Below, piece after piece: positions 25,426-34,716 of a DNA stretch of 64,000 nucleotides (positions are counted from its first letter, which is position 1; every line of letters starts with the position of its first letter). Source of the DNA: Pseudomonadota bacterium (GTDB lineage: Bacteria > Pseudomonadota > Gammaproteobacteria > Acidiferrobacterales > UBA6901); contig JAJYEX010000003.1 in the NCBI GenBank assembly GCA_021785515.1, forward strand, positions 62,001 through 126,000, written 5' to 3'. Made by a program: the position numbers and the translations under genes. The notes beneath the pieces are model-generated. The model was not told where the DNA came from. It saw only the letters and a program-made list of their open reading frames with translations, and ran no database searches.

Positions 25426-27495
25426 ATGCCGGTAACAAAACAGCACATCATCGCGCTGGTTCAGGGGCGACAGCTGGAAGAGGCGAAACTGCAGTGTGAG
25501 CAGTTCTGCCAAGAACACACTGGTGATGCCGAAGCATGGTATCTGCTGGGTGCAATCAACGGTCAGCGTGGGGACCTGCTTCAGGCGCGTGAGTGTTTCG
25601 AGCGGGCGGTTGCGATCAACCCCGCCATGCCTGTGGCGCATTTCAACATCGCCACCCTGCTCCAGAACGACGGTCGCGCCGACCAGGCAGCGGTGTACTA
25701 CCGCAGGGCGATCGATTTCAACCCTTCCTATGTGGAAGCGCATTTCGGGCTGGCAACCGTGCTCCAGGGCCAGGGCAATCACGACGGGGCGGCAAAGTGC
25801 TACCGGACGGTAATCGCGCTGAATCCTTCATCGTTTCAGGCTCACGTCAATCTGGGCATCGTGCTGCAGCAGATGGGTGACCAGGAATCGGCAGCGGCTC
25901 AGTATCGCGCGGCTGTGAGATGCAATCCGGAAAGTCCTGAGGCACACAATAACCTCGGCGCGACGTTGCAGGCGTTGAATCGCCCGGAAGAGGCCGCGCA
26001 GAGCTACCGTAAGGTCCTGGAGCTGGATAGCGGCAGCGCCCGGGCCCAGGGCAATCTCGGATTGGCGCTTTGGCAAGCAGGCCGGCTCGAAGAAGCGGAG
26101 GCGCATTGCCGGCAGGCGCTGGTGCTCGACCCGGGCTGTGCCGAGGCCTGCAACACGCTCGGCCTCATTCTGTCGGATCAGGGACAACTGGATTGCGCCG
26201 TTACGCAATTCCGCCGGGCCTTTGAAATCGATGCCAATTCTGCTCAGGCACGCGGGAACCTGCTATTTACGCTCAACCATATGGCCGGTGCCGACGCAGC
26301 GGTGACTTTTGCGGAACATCTGCGCTGGGGCGAGCAGCACGCTGACCCGCTGCTCAGGCGGTCTCGCGGTCCTTCCCGTGATCACACAACCGGGCGCCGG
26401 CTGCGGATTGGCTACGTGTCGCCGGACTTCCGTTTTCATTCTGTCGGGTTTTTCATCGAGCCCGTGCTGGCGGCGCACGATCGCACGGCGGTCGAGGTTT
26501 ATGGGTATGCCAGCGTCGCCCATCCGGACGCCATGACGGCCAGGATGCGCGAGCGGGTCGATCAGTGGCGCGACATCGTTCGACTGGATGATGAACGTGC
26601 GGCTCAGCTGGTGGAAGACGACCAGATCGACATTCTGGTTGATCTCGCCGGACACACGGGTGAAGCACGACTTGGTGTGTTTGCCCGGAAGCCGGCGCCG
26701 GTCCAGGCAACCTATCTGGGTTACCTCAACACCACCGGCATGAAGGCGATGGACTACCGCATTACCGACGCCTGGGCCGACCCGCCAGGGCAGGCTGACA
26801 GTCTCCACTGCGAAACCCTGGTCAGATTGCCCAGTGGGCTGCTCTGTTTCAGTGCGCCAGCCGGATGCCCGGAGGTTGCGCCGCTTCCGGCCGATTCCGC
26901 CGGTCACATTACATTCGGATGTTTCAGCAACAGCCGCCGGATCGGGCCGACTGTGGTTGCAACGTGGAGCCGCATTCTCCGGGCGCAACCCGACGCCCGT
27001 CTGGTGCTTAAATCAAAACAGTTTTCTGATGATGCGACGTTGTCACGCTATCGTGAATTGTTCAGCAAACAAGGAATCGAGGCGCCACGCATACAGTTTG
27101 AGAAAGGTAGCGGCTGGATCGAATATCTGGAGAGTTACGGACGCATCGATATTATGCTGGATCCGTTTCCGTACGCTGGCGGAACGGTTACGTGCCAGTC
27201 ATTGTGGATGGGGGTCCCGGTAATTACCCTGGCGGGGCGCATCGGCTTTGCGCGCACCGGGGCAAGCATCCTCTCGACCATCGGGTTAACTCAGCTGATC
27301 GCGCACGACGAAGCGGATTATGAGAGCAAGGCACTGGCTCTCGCCCGGGACCGCAACGGACTGCGCCAGCTACGGTCAGCACTTCGTCAGCTCATGCAAG
27401 AATCGCCTTTGATGGACGCAAAGCGCTGTGCCGCATCCCTGGAGGCGAGCTATCGGTGGATGTGGGAACGCTGGTGTAACCAAGAGCAGGGGTAG
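25426..27495 (+). CDS. TPR protein with canonical OGT/SPINDLY-type glycosyltransferase domain
   Basis: A 689-residue protein. The start chosen gives M-P-V-T-K-Q-H-I-I-A-L-V-Q, parallel to the paralogues; the frame is open 92 codons upstream but that part is Arg-rich and unlike protein. TPRs span about 1-290. The GT41 domain starts at about 323 with R-R-L-R-I-G-Y-V-S-P-D-F-R-F-H-S-V and includes Y-L-G-Y-L-N-T-T-G, V-L-K-S-K-Q and D-P-F-P-Y-A-G-G-T-V-T-C-Q-S-L-W-M-G-V-P-V-I-T, the strongest OGT match in the window. It is the last of the six TPR enzymes and stands alone after the two PEP-CTERM genes. Confidence 0.9.
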   Translation: MPVTKQHIIALVQGRQLEEAKLQCEQFCQEHTGDAEAWYLLGAINGQRGDLLQARECFERAVAINPAMPVAHFNIATLLQNDGRADQAAVYYRRAIDFNPSYVEAHFGLATVLQGQGNHDGAAKCYRTVIALNPSSFQAHVNLGIVLQQMGDQESAAAQYRAAVRCNPESPEAHNNLGATLQALNRPEEAAQSYRKVLELDSGSARAQGNLGLALWQAGRLEEAEAHCRQALVLDPGCAEACNTLGLILSDQGQLDCAVTQFRRAFEIDANSAQARGNLLFTLNHMAGADAAVTFAEHLRWGEQHADPLLRRSRGPSRDHTTGRRLRIGYVSPDFRFHSVGFFIEPVLAAHDRTAVEVYGYASVAHPDAMTARMRERVDQWRDIVRLDDERAAQLVEDDQIDILVDLAGHTGEARLGVFARKPAPVQATYLGYLNTTGMKAMDYRITDAWADPPGQADSLHCETLVRLPSGLLCFSAPAGCPEVAPLPADSAGHITFGCFSNSRRIGPTVVATWSRILRAQPDARLVLKSKQFSDDATLSRYRELFSKQGIEAPRIQFEKGSGWIEYLESYGRIDIMLDPFPYAGGTVTCQSLWMGVPVITLAGRIGFARTGASILSTIGLTQLIAHDEADYESKALALARDRNGLRQLRSALRQLMQESPLMDAKRCAASLEASYRWMWERWCNQEQG

Positions 27496-28499
27496 GCCGG
27501 ACAGCGGGAACCGTAGGCGCGCGATTGCGCTCAGCGGCGTGCCCGGTTGCGGACGCATCACGTATTTTATCGGTATTTGCCCCGGAGAAGCGCGCGGAAC
27601 ACGGCGAGAGCGCCTGCTCCGGGTTTCCGGTTTCCCAGGGAACACCTCAGCGACCCAGCTTAACTGGCGCCAATCTGGCGCCACTTCGGCCGTGAGCGGA
27701 CACCGCGACTGCATCGTGACAGGCGACAAGGATCTGCCGGGGTCTGGGAAAGTTCCAGGGGGATACCGATTCTCTCGCCGGCGGATTTCTGGCGCAATGG
27801 GGGCGCGTAACCGTGATTCATCTTTCATGCGCGGAGTCTGTCTAGGAATGGGGCCGCTACCTGTGTGGTCCCGGAAAGGATGAGAGCCTTGGTGCGGCGG
27901 GATCCGTACGCGGCGGGGGGCCGTATCGTGGTCGCGCTGTTCAAAGTGGGGTTGTTCTCTCCGGTAGTGACATTTCCCCCCGGAAGCGGTATATAGCGTT
28001 CATCACCGTCAAAGAGTGACGGCCATGCTGAGGAAGACTCCTCACAGGACAATGCAGGCAGGGATCGCCGGCAGTCGCATCGCGTTATCCCTTCCTTCAA
28101 TTCAAGCGGGTTCCCGGCGCTGGTCGGGACGATTCCGTGTGGGCGTTGCCGCAAAGGGGTCCTGCACTGCAGGGTGGCCGCATCGATTTCGGACCGCCCG
28201 CGCACCCGCTATAAAAAACCCTTTTCTTTCTCTGTCGCCCGGCCAAGGTCGGCACCGAGGCGATTGCAAGACACCGGAAGTTAGGTCGCGCTGGATCCAG
28301 GAAGGATTCGATCGCAACGTCCCGGCGGAGGTAGTCCTGGGTGGCCGCAGGCCTACCCTGCACGGCAGGGCCGATGGCCGCCGGCGACAGAGAACCTGCA
28401 CAGTGTTGGAGTCACGGCGCAGATTGCGCAGGCAGTGAAAGAGGCTTGTGGGCAACCGGCTGTTTGAAGCCCGCTTGGCAGTTTATCTGGAGGGATCCG
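27496..28499. other. Intergenic region before the T4SS operon, no gene seen
   Basis: About 1 kb between the last TPR-OGT and the VirB2-like gene. Open frames on both strands are Arg/Pro-rich shadows without domains. It should contain the T4SS operon promoter. No relaxase, coupling-protein or oriT-like inverted repeat cluster was evident. Confidence 0.45.
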
Positions 28500-28820
28500 A
28501 TGAAACCGCTCATGCTGATCTTGTTGTCCCTATTTGTCCTGTTGTCCACCAGCCCGCCGGTGCGGGCCGACCGCATCATCCTGCCAAGCTACGCGCAGGG
28601 CTCGGACCTGCGTGGCGCCATCGAGGCGCGCGGCCGGGCCATCAGCGATGTCCTGGCCTTTGTCGCCGGCATAGTCGGCATCATCGGAATCATCGTGGGT
28701 GCCATCAAAATGGGGGCCGGTGACCCGGAAGGCGGCAAACGTCAGGTGATCTGGGGTGCGCTGGGCATACTGGTTGCCGCGCTGGCCTACGGCATTGCCG
28801 CCCTGGTGGCCGGACAATGA
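28500..28820 (+). CDS. virB2: VirB2/TrbC-like T4SS pilin
   Basis: A 106-residue protein: signal peptide 1-24 (M-K-P-L-M-L-I-L-L to V-R-A), a short loop, then two hydrophobic helices (about 50-72, rich in Ile/Val/Gly, and about 84-103) separated by a Gly-Asp-Pro-Glu-Gly-Gly-Lys turn. That is the architecture of VirB2/TrbC pilins, which are cleaved and assemble the pilus. It is first in the operon and overlaps the next gene by ATGA, as virB2-virB3 often do. Preceded by GGAGGGATCCG. The symbol is by position and topology; primary sequence in this family is poorly conserved. Confidence 0.75.
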   Translation: MKPLMLILLSLFVLLSTSPPVRADRIILPSYAQGSDLRGAIEARGRAISDVLAFVAGIVGIIGIIVGAIKMGAGDPEGGKRQVIWGALGILVAALAYGIAALVAGQ

Positions 28821-29089
28821 GCGCCTTTAACCGCCGCTATGAACCGCGCGAGTTGTTCGGTGTGCCGGTCATCACTGCGGTCGCAGTCGTAGCCGCGCTT
28901 CCGCTGTTGCTGTGTACCTTGCTGCTGCCCGAGGCCGTGCGCCCCGTGACCGGCATGCTGATGCTTGCCGCGCTCGCTGTGGCCGGTGCCGGTTTGTGGC
29001 TTGGCGACGAGCTGCCATTCATGACCTTGATGTTCGCCGCCTGCCGCGAGCGCGGCCGGGTAACGAGCGAAACCTGGACGGACGACTGA
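28817..29089 (+). CDS. virB3: VirB3/TrbD-like T4SS inner-membrane protein
   Basis: A 90-residue protein with two hydrophobic helices (about 18-40 and 46-66) after a polar N-terminus containing R-R-Y-E-P-R-E-L-F-G-V-P, like the R-P-x-x-x-G-V-P motif of VirB3. VirB3 is a small inner-membrane partner of the VirB4 ATPase, and the gene is placed directly before virB4 as usual. ATGA overlap upstream and one-base overlap (TGATG) downstream show strict translational coupling. Confidence 0.75.
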   Translation: MSAFNRRYEPRELFGVPVITAVAVVAALPLLLCTLLLPEAVRPVTGMLMLAALAVAGAGLWLGDELPFMTLMFAACRERGRVTSETWTDD

Positions 29090-31470
29090 TGCGGCACGCC
29101 CCCCGACTCTATCCGCGCTTGCGCCAGTACCCTGCGCTCTACACCTGGTCGCATCTGCTGGGTGAGGACGTGCTTGCGCACAGCGATGGAGCGGTGTCGG
29201 TACTCATTGAATGGTCAGGCATAGACGCCGAACTCCTGTCTGAAATGGAACGCGCCGAGGTCTGGACGGCACTTGATAACGCGCTGGCGGCGCTGGATGT
29301 GGGGTACTGCGCCGAGTTTCACTGGTGGCGGGAATGGGACGCGAGTCTGGCCGATGAGTACCTAGAGCGTGGGCAGGACCTGCGCCGCGGCAGTGCGCTC
29401 GCCACCGCCATACGCAGCGCCCAGGCGGAACACTTGCGGCGTTACGGGATCCGCAACACGGTGGCGGTCGTGCTGGTCCGTCTGCCCCGGCGCAGGCCGT
29501 TCCTGGGAACCCGCCACGCGTTACGGCAACAGGCTACGGAGGCCGAAGCCCTGCGTGTCCAGGCGGAACACCTGCTCCCGCATCTTCCGCAGGCCCGCAT
29601 CGCGCCCGCCGGGCAATACCTGCAGCGCATCGTGCAGAGCTACGACCGTGATGCCTTCGAGCGGGGCGCGCGCGTGGTATACGATCCCCAGCTGCTGCTT
29701 TCCGAACAGCTGCTGCGCACCGCACCCGGCGTCGCGGATGCCCGGGTGCGGATGGGGGATCGGTTCACCCAGGTGGCGCTCTTGCATCTCTATCCGCAGG
29801 CCAACCCGGCCTGGTTCTTGACGCTCGCCTCGCTGCCGCTCGCAATGCACGTTGTCGCCATCCTGTGTCCGCTCGACACGCGTACCGCGATGCGCGCGGC
29901 CGAGCGCCAGAGCGACCTGGCCGAGGGCACGCTCGGGCGTCGCGGCCGTGACCGCCAGCTGCAGGCGGTGCGCGATCTTGCTGATTTCCGTACCTACGTC
30001 GCCGAGCACAATCTGCGGGTCTACCGCAACAGCTACATCGTGCATCTGCACGGGACCCCTGAGGAGCTGACCCAGCAGGGCCGCCTCGTGGGGGACCGTG
30101 TCATGGCAGGGGGTGGCCAGCTGCGCGTTGCCGAGTACGTGCAGCTGCCGTACTTTCGCGCCGGCCAGCCAGGACAGGGCTATCGTGCGCCGATGTTCCG
30201 GGCGGACCACGGGCGCCAGCTCGCCCACATGCTGCCGGTTCAGGTGTACCGCAGCGGCGAGAGCGCACCGGAATCCCTGCGTCTCGGGGCCTCAGGCGCG
30301 CTCATCGGCTTCAGCCTCTCGAACCAGCCCGTGGCGCACAGCTTTACGGTGGCCATGACCGGCGGCGGCAAAGGGGTCGACAAGGTGGCCACGATTGCCG
30401 AGACCTATCCGTTTGGCACCGACTGGTACATTCTGGAGATCGGCGGGTCGTACCGCTGGGTGGTGGAGGGATTCGGGGGGTCCTATACCACCATCGATCC
30501 GCGGGAAACCGCGGTCAACCCCCTGCCACCCTATTCGGTTGCCGAGCCGAACACGGCGCTGCCGCTCGACGCCCTGATTGCCGGCGGCACGCTCAATGCG
30601 CTCGCGTTTCTGCTGACCGATGGATGCACCGAATTCGATGTGCACGAAAGCGCGGCCGCCGAGCAGGCGCTGCAGCGGCTCTATGCCGGACCCGACCCGA
30701 CCGCCGAGGCGCCGGTGCTGCCGGACTACCTCTACTGGCTGGAGCATAGCGATTTCGAGAGCACGGAGCAGCGCGCGGCGGCACAGCGCATGGCGGCCAA
30801 TCTGCACAGCTTTCTCGCAACGGCCGCCGGTCGCGTTTTTGCCCGGCGCGACAATCTGCAGCTGAGCGAGGGCATCACCGGTTGTGATCTGAAGGAGGTG
30901 GACCGCGCCAGTCCGCGGCTGTTGCGCTTTTACCTGGTGTTTATCGCTTTGCGCTTCAAGCACCTGGCATTTGCGCGGCGCAATGATGCGCGGGTGCTGC
31001 TCGATGAGATGCACAAGTTTGTGGCGGATGCGCCCCAGATCGTGGGGCGGCTCATCTCGGAGCTGGCGCGCATGGGGCGCAAGGACCGTGCGGCGGTCGA
31101 CCTCGTCACCCAGGGCATCCGGGAAATCGACTGTCTGGAAAAGGAGATTCTCAACAGCATGCCGCTGCGCTCGCTGCTCTACCGCAGTGACGAATGGGAG
31201 GAAATCGCGCAGCGCATCAATATGCCGCCGGGCGCGCTCGCCGTCTGGCGGCGCTTCCGCTACCCGCTGAATGATCCCTGGCGGCCGGCCATCCGATCGG
31301 TGGGTCCGGACTGCTATCACCTGCATCTGAGCTTTCCGGACCTGATCCTGGACCTGGCCTCGACCTCGCCCGCAGACCTGGATCTCAAGAATGAGATTGG
31401 CGCGGCGACCCGTGATCCGCTGGAGCGGCTGCGTCGGCTGCGCGCGCGGCGCTCGGAGGCAGGGGCATGA
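29089..31470 (+). CDS. virB4: VirB4-type T4SS ATPase with unusual Walker A
   Basis: A 793-residue protein, start M-R-H-A-P-R-L overlapping the virB3 stop. The N-terminal VirB4/CagE-like domain spans about 1-400. The ATPase domain has a Walker A region M-T-G-G-G-K-G-V-D-K at about 422-432 and a clear Walker B R-V-L-L-D-E-M-H at about 632-640, followed by a sensor-like L-V-T-Q-G-I-R-E-I-D. The residue after the Walker A lysine is Gly instead of Ser/Thr, so Mg-nucleotide binding may be altered. VirB4 powers pilus biogenesis and substrate transfer. It is the only T4SS ATPase in the operon: no VirB11 or VirD4 is present. Confidence 0.88.
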   Translation: MRHAPRLYPRLRQYPALYTWSHLLGEDVLAHSDGAVSVLIEWSGIDAELLSEMERAEVWTALDNALAALDVGYCAEFHWWREWDASLADEYLERGQDLRRGSALATAIRSAQAEHLRRYGIRNTVAVVLVRLPRRRPFLGTRHALRQQATEAEALRVQAEHLLPHLPQARIAPAGQYLQRIVQSYDRDAFERGARVVYDPQLLLSEQLLRTAPGVADARVRMGDRFTQVALLHLYPQANPAWFLTLASLPLAMHVVAILCPLDTRTAMRAAERQSDLAEGTLGRRGRDRQLQAVRDLADFRTYVAEHNLRVYRNSYIVHLHGTPEELTQQGRLVGDRVMAGGGQLRVAEYVQLPYFRAGQPGQGYRAPMFRADHGRQLAHMLPVQVYRSGESAPESLRLGASGALIGFSLSNQPVAHSFTVAMTGGGKGVDKVATIAETYPFGTDWYILEIGGSYRWVVEGFGGSYTTIDPRETAVNPLPPYSVAEPNTALPLDALIAGGTLNALAFLLTDGCTEFDVHESAAAEQALQRLYAGPDPTAEAPVLPDYLYWLEHSDFESTEQRAAAQRMAANLHSFLATAAGRVFARRDNLQLSEGITGCDLKEVDRASPRLLRFYLVFIALRFKHLAFARRNDARVLLDEMHKFVADAPQIVGRLISELARMGRKDRAAVDLVTQGIREIDCLEKEILNSMPLRSLLYRSDEWEEIAQRINMPPGALAVWRRFRYPLNDPWRPAIRSVGPDCYHLHLSFPDLILDLASTSPADLDLKNEIGAATRDPLERLRRLRARRSEAGA

Positions 31471-32093
31471 GAAACGCCGCCCGGATGCTGGCCGGTGTGC
31501 TGCTGTGTGCCGCGTTTCCGGCGCACGCCTTTCTCGGTGTGGGCGACGTGAGCTTCGATCCGCAGAGCTACGGGGAACTGGTGTCCATATACGGCGAACT
31601 GCAACAGTCGGCGGCGACCCTCGATGATCAGCTTCATACGCTCAAGGTGCTCCGGATTCAGATGCAGCGGGCGCAGCAGAGCGATCCCCGGGTGCGCAAC
31701 CCCAGACTGAATGCGCTGGCCAGCGCGCTTGGCGGGGTGTCGCCGTCCGTTCCGCTGAGCGCGCTCAAGACGCGTATCGACGCGCTGCGCGCCGCGGATC
31801 CGGCCGGTGCCGGGGTGTACGCGGTCGAACTGCAACAGCTCGCCGGTCTGCGGCAACTGGCACGCCTGCGGCAGGCGGCTGACAGCAATGTCCGGCAGTC
31901 CACGACCGACCTCGGTGTGCGCGCCAGTGCCCGGCTCACTGCGCAGTCCACGGCGACGCTGGCCGCCCTTGCCGTGATGGCCCAGCAGCGGGCCCGGGTC
32001 TCGGCGCTGCAGCAGGCCAGGGGGCAGGCGGATGAGCGGGGCGTGGTGGCGGCATCCGGCACGATCTATCGCGCGCTGGGCACCGTGCCATGA
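31467..32093 (+). CDS. virB5: VirB5/TrbJ-like T4SS protein
   Basis: A 208-residue exported protein: signal peptide 1-21 (ends P-A-H-A), mature N-terminus F-L-G-V-G-D-V-S-F-D-P-Q-S-Y, resembling the V-F-D-P-x-N-Y start of TrbJ/VirB5 proteins. The rest is predicted alpha-helical and Gln/Ala/Leu/Arg-rich, as in VirB5 minor pilins that sit at the pilus tip. Flanking ATGA overlaps couple it to virB4 and the VirB6-like gene. The assignment rests on position, signal peptide and helical nature. Confidence 0.68.
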   Translation: MRNAARMLAGVLLCAAFPAHAFLGVGDVSFDPQSYGELVSIYGELQQSAATLDDQLHTLKVLRIQMQRAQQSDPRVRNPRLNALASALGGVSPSVPLSALKTRIDALRAADPAGAGVYAVELQQLAGLRQLARLRQAADSNVRQSTTDLGVRASARLTAQSTATLAALAVMAQQRARVSALQQARGQADERGVVAASGTIYRALGTVP

Positions 32094-33181
32094 GCGGTGT
32101 CGTAGAGCTCATCGACAGTCTCGACCCCCAGCCCGTCTACGACGCTTCCGCCGTGGCGGCGCGCTACGTCGCCGCGACCTGCACGCCGGTCCTTCTGATC
32201 ATCGCCATCTACCTGCGCACGCTTCGCACTGAGCTCGATGCGCTGTCCGGGGCGGGCCGCTGGACCCGCACACTGCTCGACATCGCGCTGTGGGGCACGG
32301 TGCTTGGCGTGTATTTTGCGGCGGCGACGCTGCTCGCCGGATTCATGAACGCGGTTTATCACAGCCTGGACCGGATCGGGTCGCTCAAGCTGATCACCGG
32401 TCAGCTCGCCCGGCTCATTGCCGCGGCCGACGCCAAGGGTAGCGGGGCCGGAAGCGTGGCGGGGCTGGTCGACAATCTGGCCGCCAATCTGGTGAAGGCC
32501 GTGATGTTTATGTTTTATTACCTGACGCTGCTTATCGTGGCGTTTCTGGCGGCGTTTCTGAAGGTGGCGCAGGCGATCGCCTACGGCGTGGCGTTTGTCT
32601 GGGGCCTCATTGCCATTCCGCTGTCGATCGCAGGCGGCACGCGCCTGCTTCGTCCCTGGGGTCAGCTGCTCGGCACGGTGCTGGCATGGCCGGTCGTGCA
32701 GGCGCTGATGCTGGCCCTGTTTGCGCCGGTGTTCCAGCATGCCGCGGCAACGCTCGTCGCGGCCCGGGCGGTGACCGCAGCCGATACCGGCGGCATGATC
32801 TACATGCTCTACAGCGTGCTCAATCTCATCGTGTCGGCGCTGTTGCTGGCGGCGCCCTTCCTGGCCCATGCCCTGGTCGCGAGCGGCGCCGTCGGGGGCC
32901 TGGTCGGCCCCTTCACAACCGCTGCAGTGGCGGCGGGCACGGGGCTTGCGCGGCGCGTGGAACTGACCTCGGGGGCCGCCGCATTCTCCCGCAGTCCATA
33001 CGCCCCTGTCGCTGAGTCCCAGGTGCCAGGTCGGCGCCCCCCGGATGCCGCGCGCCCCGCGGCCGAAGCGCCATTAAGCGTGGTTTCCGGGGCCCCGTCG
33101 GTTGCGCACCCGAATGGCCCGCGCCGGCGCCCCAAGGCCCACCGGACCGGAACGTCCCGTGACCGCCCCAAAGCGTCTTGA
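32090..33181 (+). CDS. virB6: VirB6/TrbL-like polytopic T4SS membrane protein
   Basis: A 363-residue protein with five to six hydrophobic helices (about 22-42, 62-84, 135-165, 170-190, 200-220 and 240-270) and a conserved-type W at the start of the fourth (A-F-V-W-G-L-I-A-I-P). This fits VirB6/TrbL, the inner-membrane channel component. The last 70 residues are Pro/Arg/Ala-rich and probably disordered. ATGA overlap with virB5; its 3' end overlaps the start of the VirB8-like gene. Confidence 0.72.
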   Translation: MSGVVELIDSLDPQPVYDASAVAARYVAATCTPVLLIIAIYLRTLRTELDALSGAGRWTRTLLDIALWGTVLGVYFAAATLLAGFMNAVYHSLDRIGSLKLITGQLARLIAAADAKGSGAGSVAGLVDNLAANLVKAVMFMFYYLTLLIVAFLAAFLKVAQAIAYGVAFVWGLIAIPLSIAGGTRLLRPWGQLLGTVLAWPVVQALMLALFAPVFQHAAATLVAARAVTAADTGGMIYMLYSVLNLIVSALLLAAPFLAHALVASGAVGGLVGPFTTAAVAAGTGLARRVELTSGAAAFSRSPYAPVAESQVPGRRPPDAARPAAEAPLSVVSGAPSVAHPNGPRRRPKAHRTGTSRDRPKAS

Positions 33182-33815
33182 GCCGAATGAACTGCTTGGC
33201 CGGCACGGTCCGACCGGGTGGCTCATCCTGCGCCTGCAGCGCTACGCGCTGACCGGCTGGATCGCCTTTTTCCTGCTGCTGGCCGTATTCATTCTGCTGG
33301 TGTTCGCCAGCACGCTCGCACCGAAGCCGGTGGTGGCGGTCAATGCCGCCGGGCGCGTGCTGGGGCGCATGGAGTATCTGGGTCCCGACAGCCGCTCGAA
33401 CATCGAGATCGCGGCGGCCGCCAAGCGCTTTCTCGACGACTATCTCAGCCTCAACAGCGCCACGATCTTCGATGACTACGCGGCGGCGCTCAATATGATG
33501 TCTCCGGCGCTGCGCCGCAGCGCGATCCATGCGTTGCGGCGTGACCACAATCCAGATGGAGGAGACTATCTGGCCCGCGTGCGGGCCGCAGGCGTGCGCT
33601 CGCGCCTGAGTTTCGATGCCCGGCCGCAGGGCGTGCGCATTCTTGAGCGCCGGGGACTGACCGCACGGGTGCGGCTTAAGGGAAAAATCCATGTCCACGA
33701 CCGCGAAGGGCAGGCCACTGTTCGACCCTTCGACATCACGCTGAATCTGGTCATCATCGCGCGCTCCCTGCATAACACCGCGGGACTTGAGGTGACCGGC
33801 ATCGAGGAGCGCTGA
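33159..33815 (+). CDS. virB8: VirB8-like T4SS inner-membrane assembly factor
   Basis: A 218-residue bitopic protein: cytoplasmic N-terminus, one transmembrane helix (G-W-I-A-F-F-L-L-L-A-V-F-I-L-L-V-F, about 31-50) and a periplasmic domain starting L-A-P-K-P-V-V-A-V-N-A-A-G-R-V-L-G. This is the topology of VirB8/TraE, a nucleation factor of the T4SS. GTG at 33159 is my best start; it overlaps the upstream gene by 23 bases. A TTG further upstream would add a Pro/Arg tail. Identification is by topology, size and operon position. Confidence 0.7.
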   Translation: MTAPKRLEPNELLGRHGPTGWLILRLQRYALTGWIAFFLLLAVFILLVFASTLAPKPVVAVNAAGRVLGRMEYLGPDSRSNIEIAAAAKRFLDDYLSLNSATIFDDYAAALNMMSPALRRSAIHALRRDHNPDGGDYLARVRAAGVRSRLSFDARPQGVRILERRGLTARVRLKGKIHVHDREGQATVRPFDITLNLVIIARSLHNTAGLEVTGIEER

Positions 33816-33816
33816 C

Positions 33817-34716
33817 ATGGCAGGGCGCGGTGTGGCAAACGCAGGCCTGGTGCTGCTGCTTATCTTGTCGCAGCGGACGTTGGCCGGTCCGCGGCAACGG
33901 CGGGTGGTGCTGAAGCCCTATACCACGCTCAGCGTTCGTATTGTCCCCAATCTGGGGACGCGCTTCATCTTTCCGTTCGTGCTGGACCGTCCCGGACCCT
34001 GGATTCCGTTTTCGCTCGATCTGACGAATCCCGCGGTGTTTTCCTCCCATCGGGATTCGGGCCGCAATTTTTTCATCATCACGGCGCGCCGTGGAGCCGA
34101 GCAGCGGCGTTCCTACGGCACGCTCTACGTTACCGTCTGCGGCTACGAGCTCAGCATTGCGCTGAGCACCACGACGGATCGCGCAAGCGACGTGAGTGAC
34201 GTGATATTCGAGCGGGATGCCAAGGCGCAAGCCAGCCGGATCCAGCGCGCGGTCGCACGCCGTACCCGGGCACTTGAGGCGCGTTACCGCCGCAAGCTTG
34301 CGGCTCTGCACGAGGAGGTGGTGGCCCGCACCCGCAGCCGCATTGGCGTGCTGGCCCTCGACCGGCCGCGGCGGCGACGTATCGAGGAAGAGCAGGAGCG
34401 GATGCTCAATGGCGACCGCGTGGCGCTCTATGTTCCTGAGTCGCTCAGTTTCGGTCCTTATACCGCGTTTGTCTTCAGGCTGCGCAATGACAGCGCGGTC
34501 CACAGTCTGAAGATCGACAGCGCGCTGCTGTTTGAAATCAGCGCCGCCAGCGGCCGGGTACAACCGCTATCCGCGGCCTCCCGCCTGCCGCAGCGCATAG
34601 CCCCGGGCAGGGAGGGGCGCGGCGTGCTCACCGTCATGCAGGCTGGCCTCGACCCCCGCGACCGGTTACGCCTGGAGGTGCTGACGGATCAAGGTTCCCT
34701 GGAGGCGCAATGGTAG
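33817..34716 (+). CDS. VirB9/TraK-like T4SS periplasmic or outer-membrane protein
   Basis: A 299-residue exported protein with signal peptide 1-23 (ends T-L-A). The N-terminal part is beta-rich. A basic, Arg-rich helical segment at about 135-190 (many R and E, probably coiled coil) is followed by a beta-rich C-terminal domain, A-L-Y-V-P-E-S-L-S-F-G-P-Y-T-A-F-V-F-R-L-R-N. Its slot between VirB8-like and VirB10-like genes and the two beta domains suggest VirB9/TraK. The Arg-rich helical insert is unusual, so I leave the symbol empty. It overlaps the next gene by 7 bases. Confidence 0.6.
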   Translation: MAGRGVANAGLVLLLILSQRTLAGPRQRRVVLKPYTTLSVRIVPNLGTRFIFPFVLDRPGPWIPFSLDLTNPAVFSSHRDSGRNFFIITARRGAEQRRSYGTLYVTVCGYELSIALSTTTDRASDVSDVIFERDAKAQASRIQRAVARRTRALEARYRRKLAALHEEVVARTRSRIGVLALDRPRRRRIEEEQERMLNGDRVALYVPESLSFGPYTAFVFRLRNDSAVHSLKIDSALLFEISAASGRVQPLSAASRLPQRIAPGREGRGVLTVMQAGLDPRDRLRLEVLTDQGSLEAQW

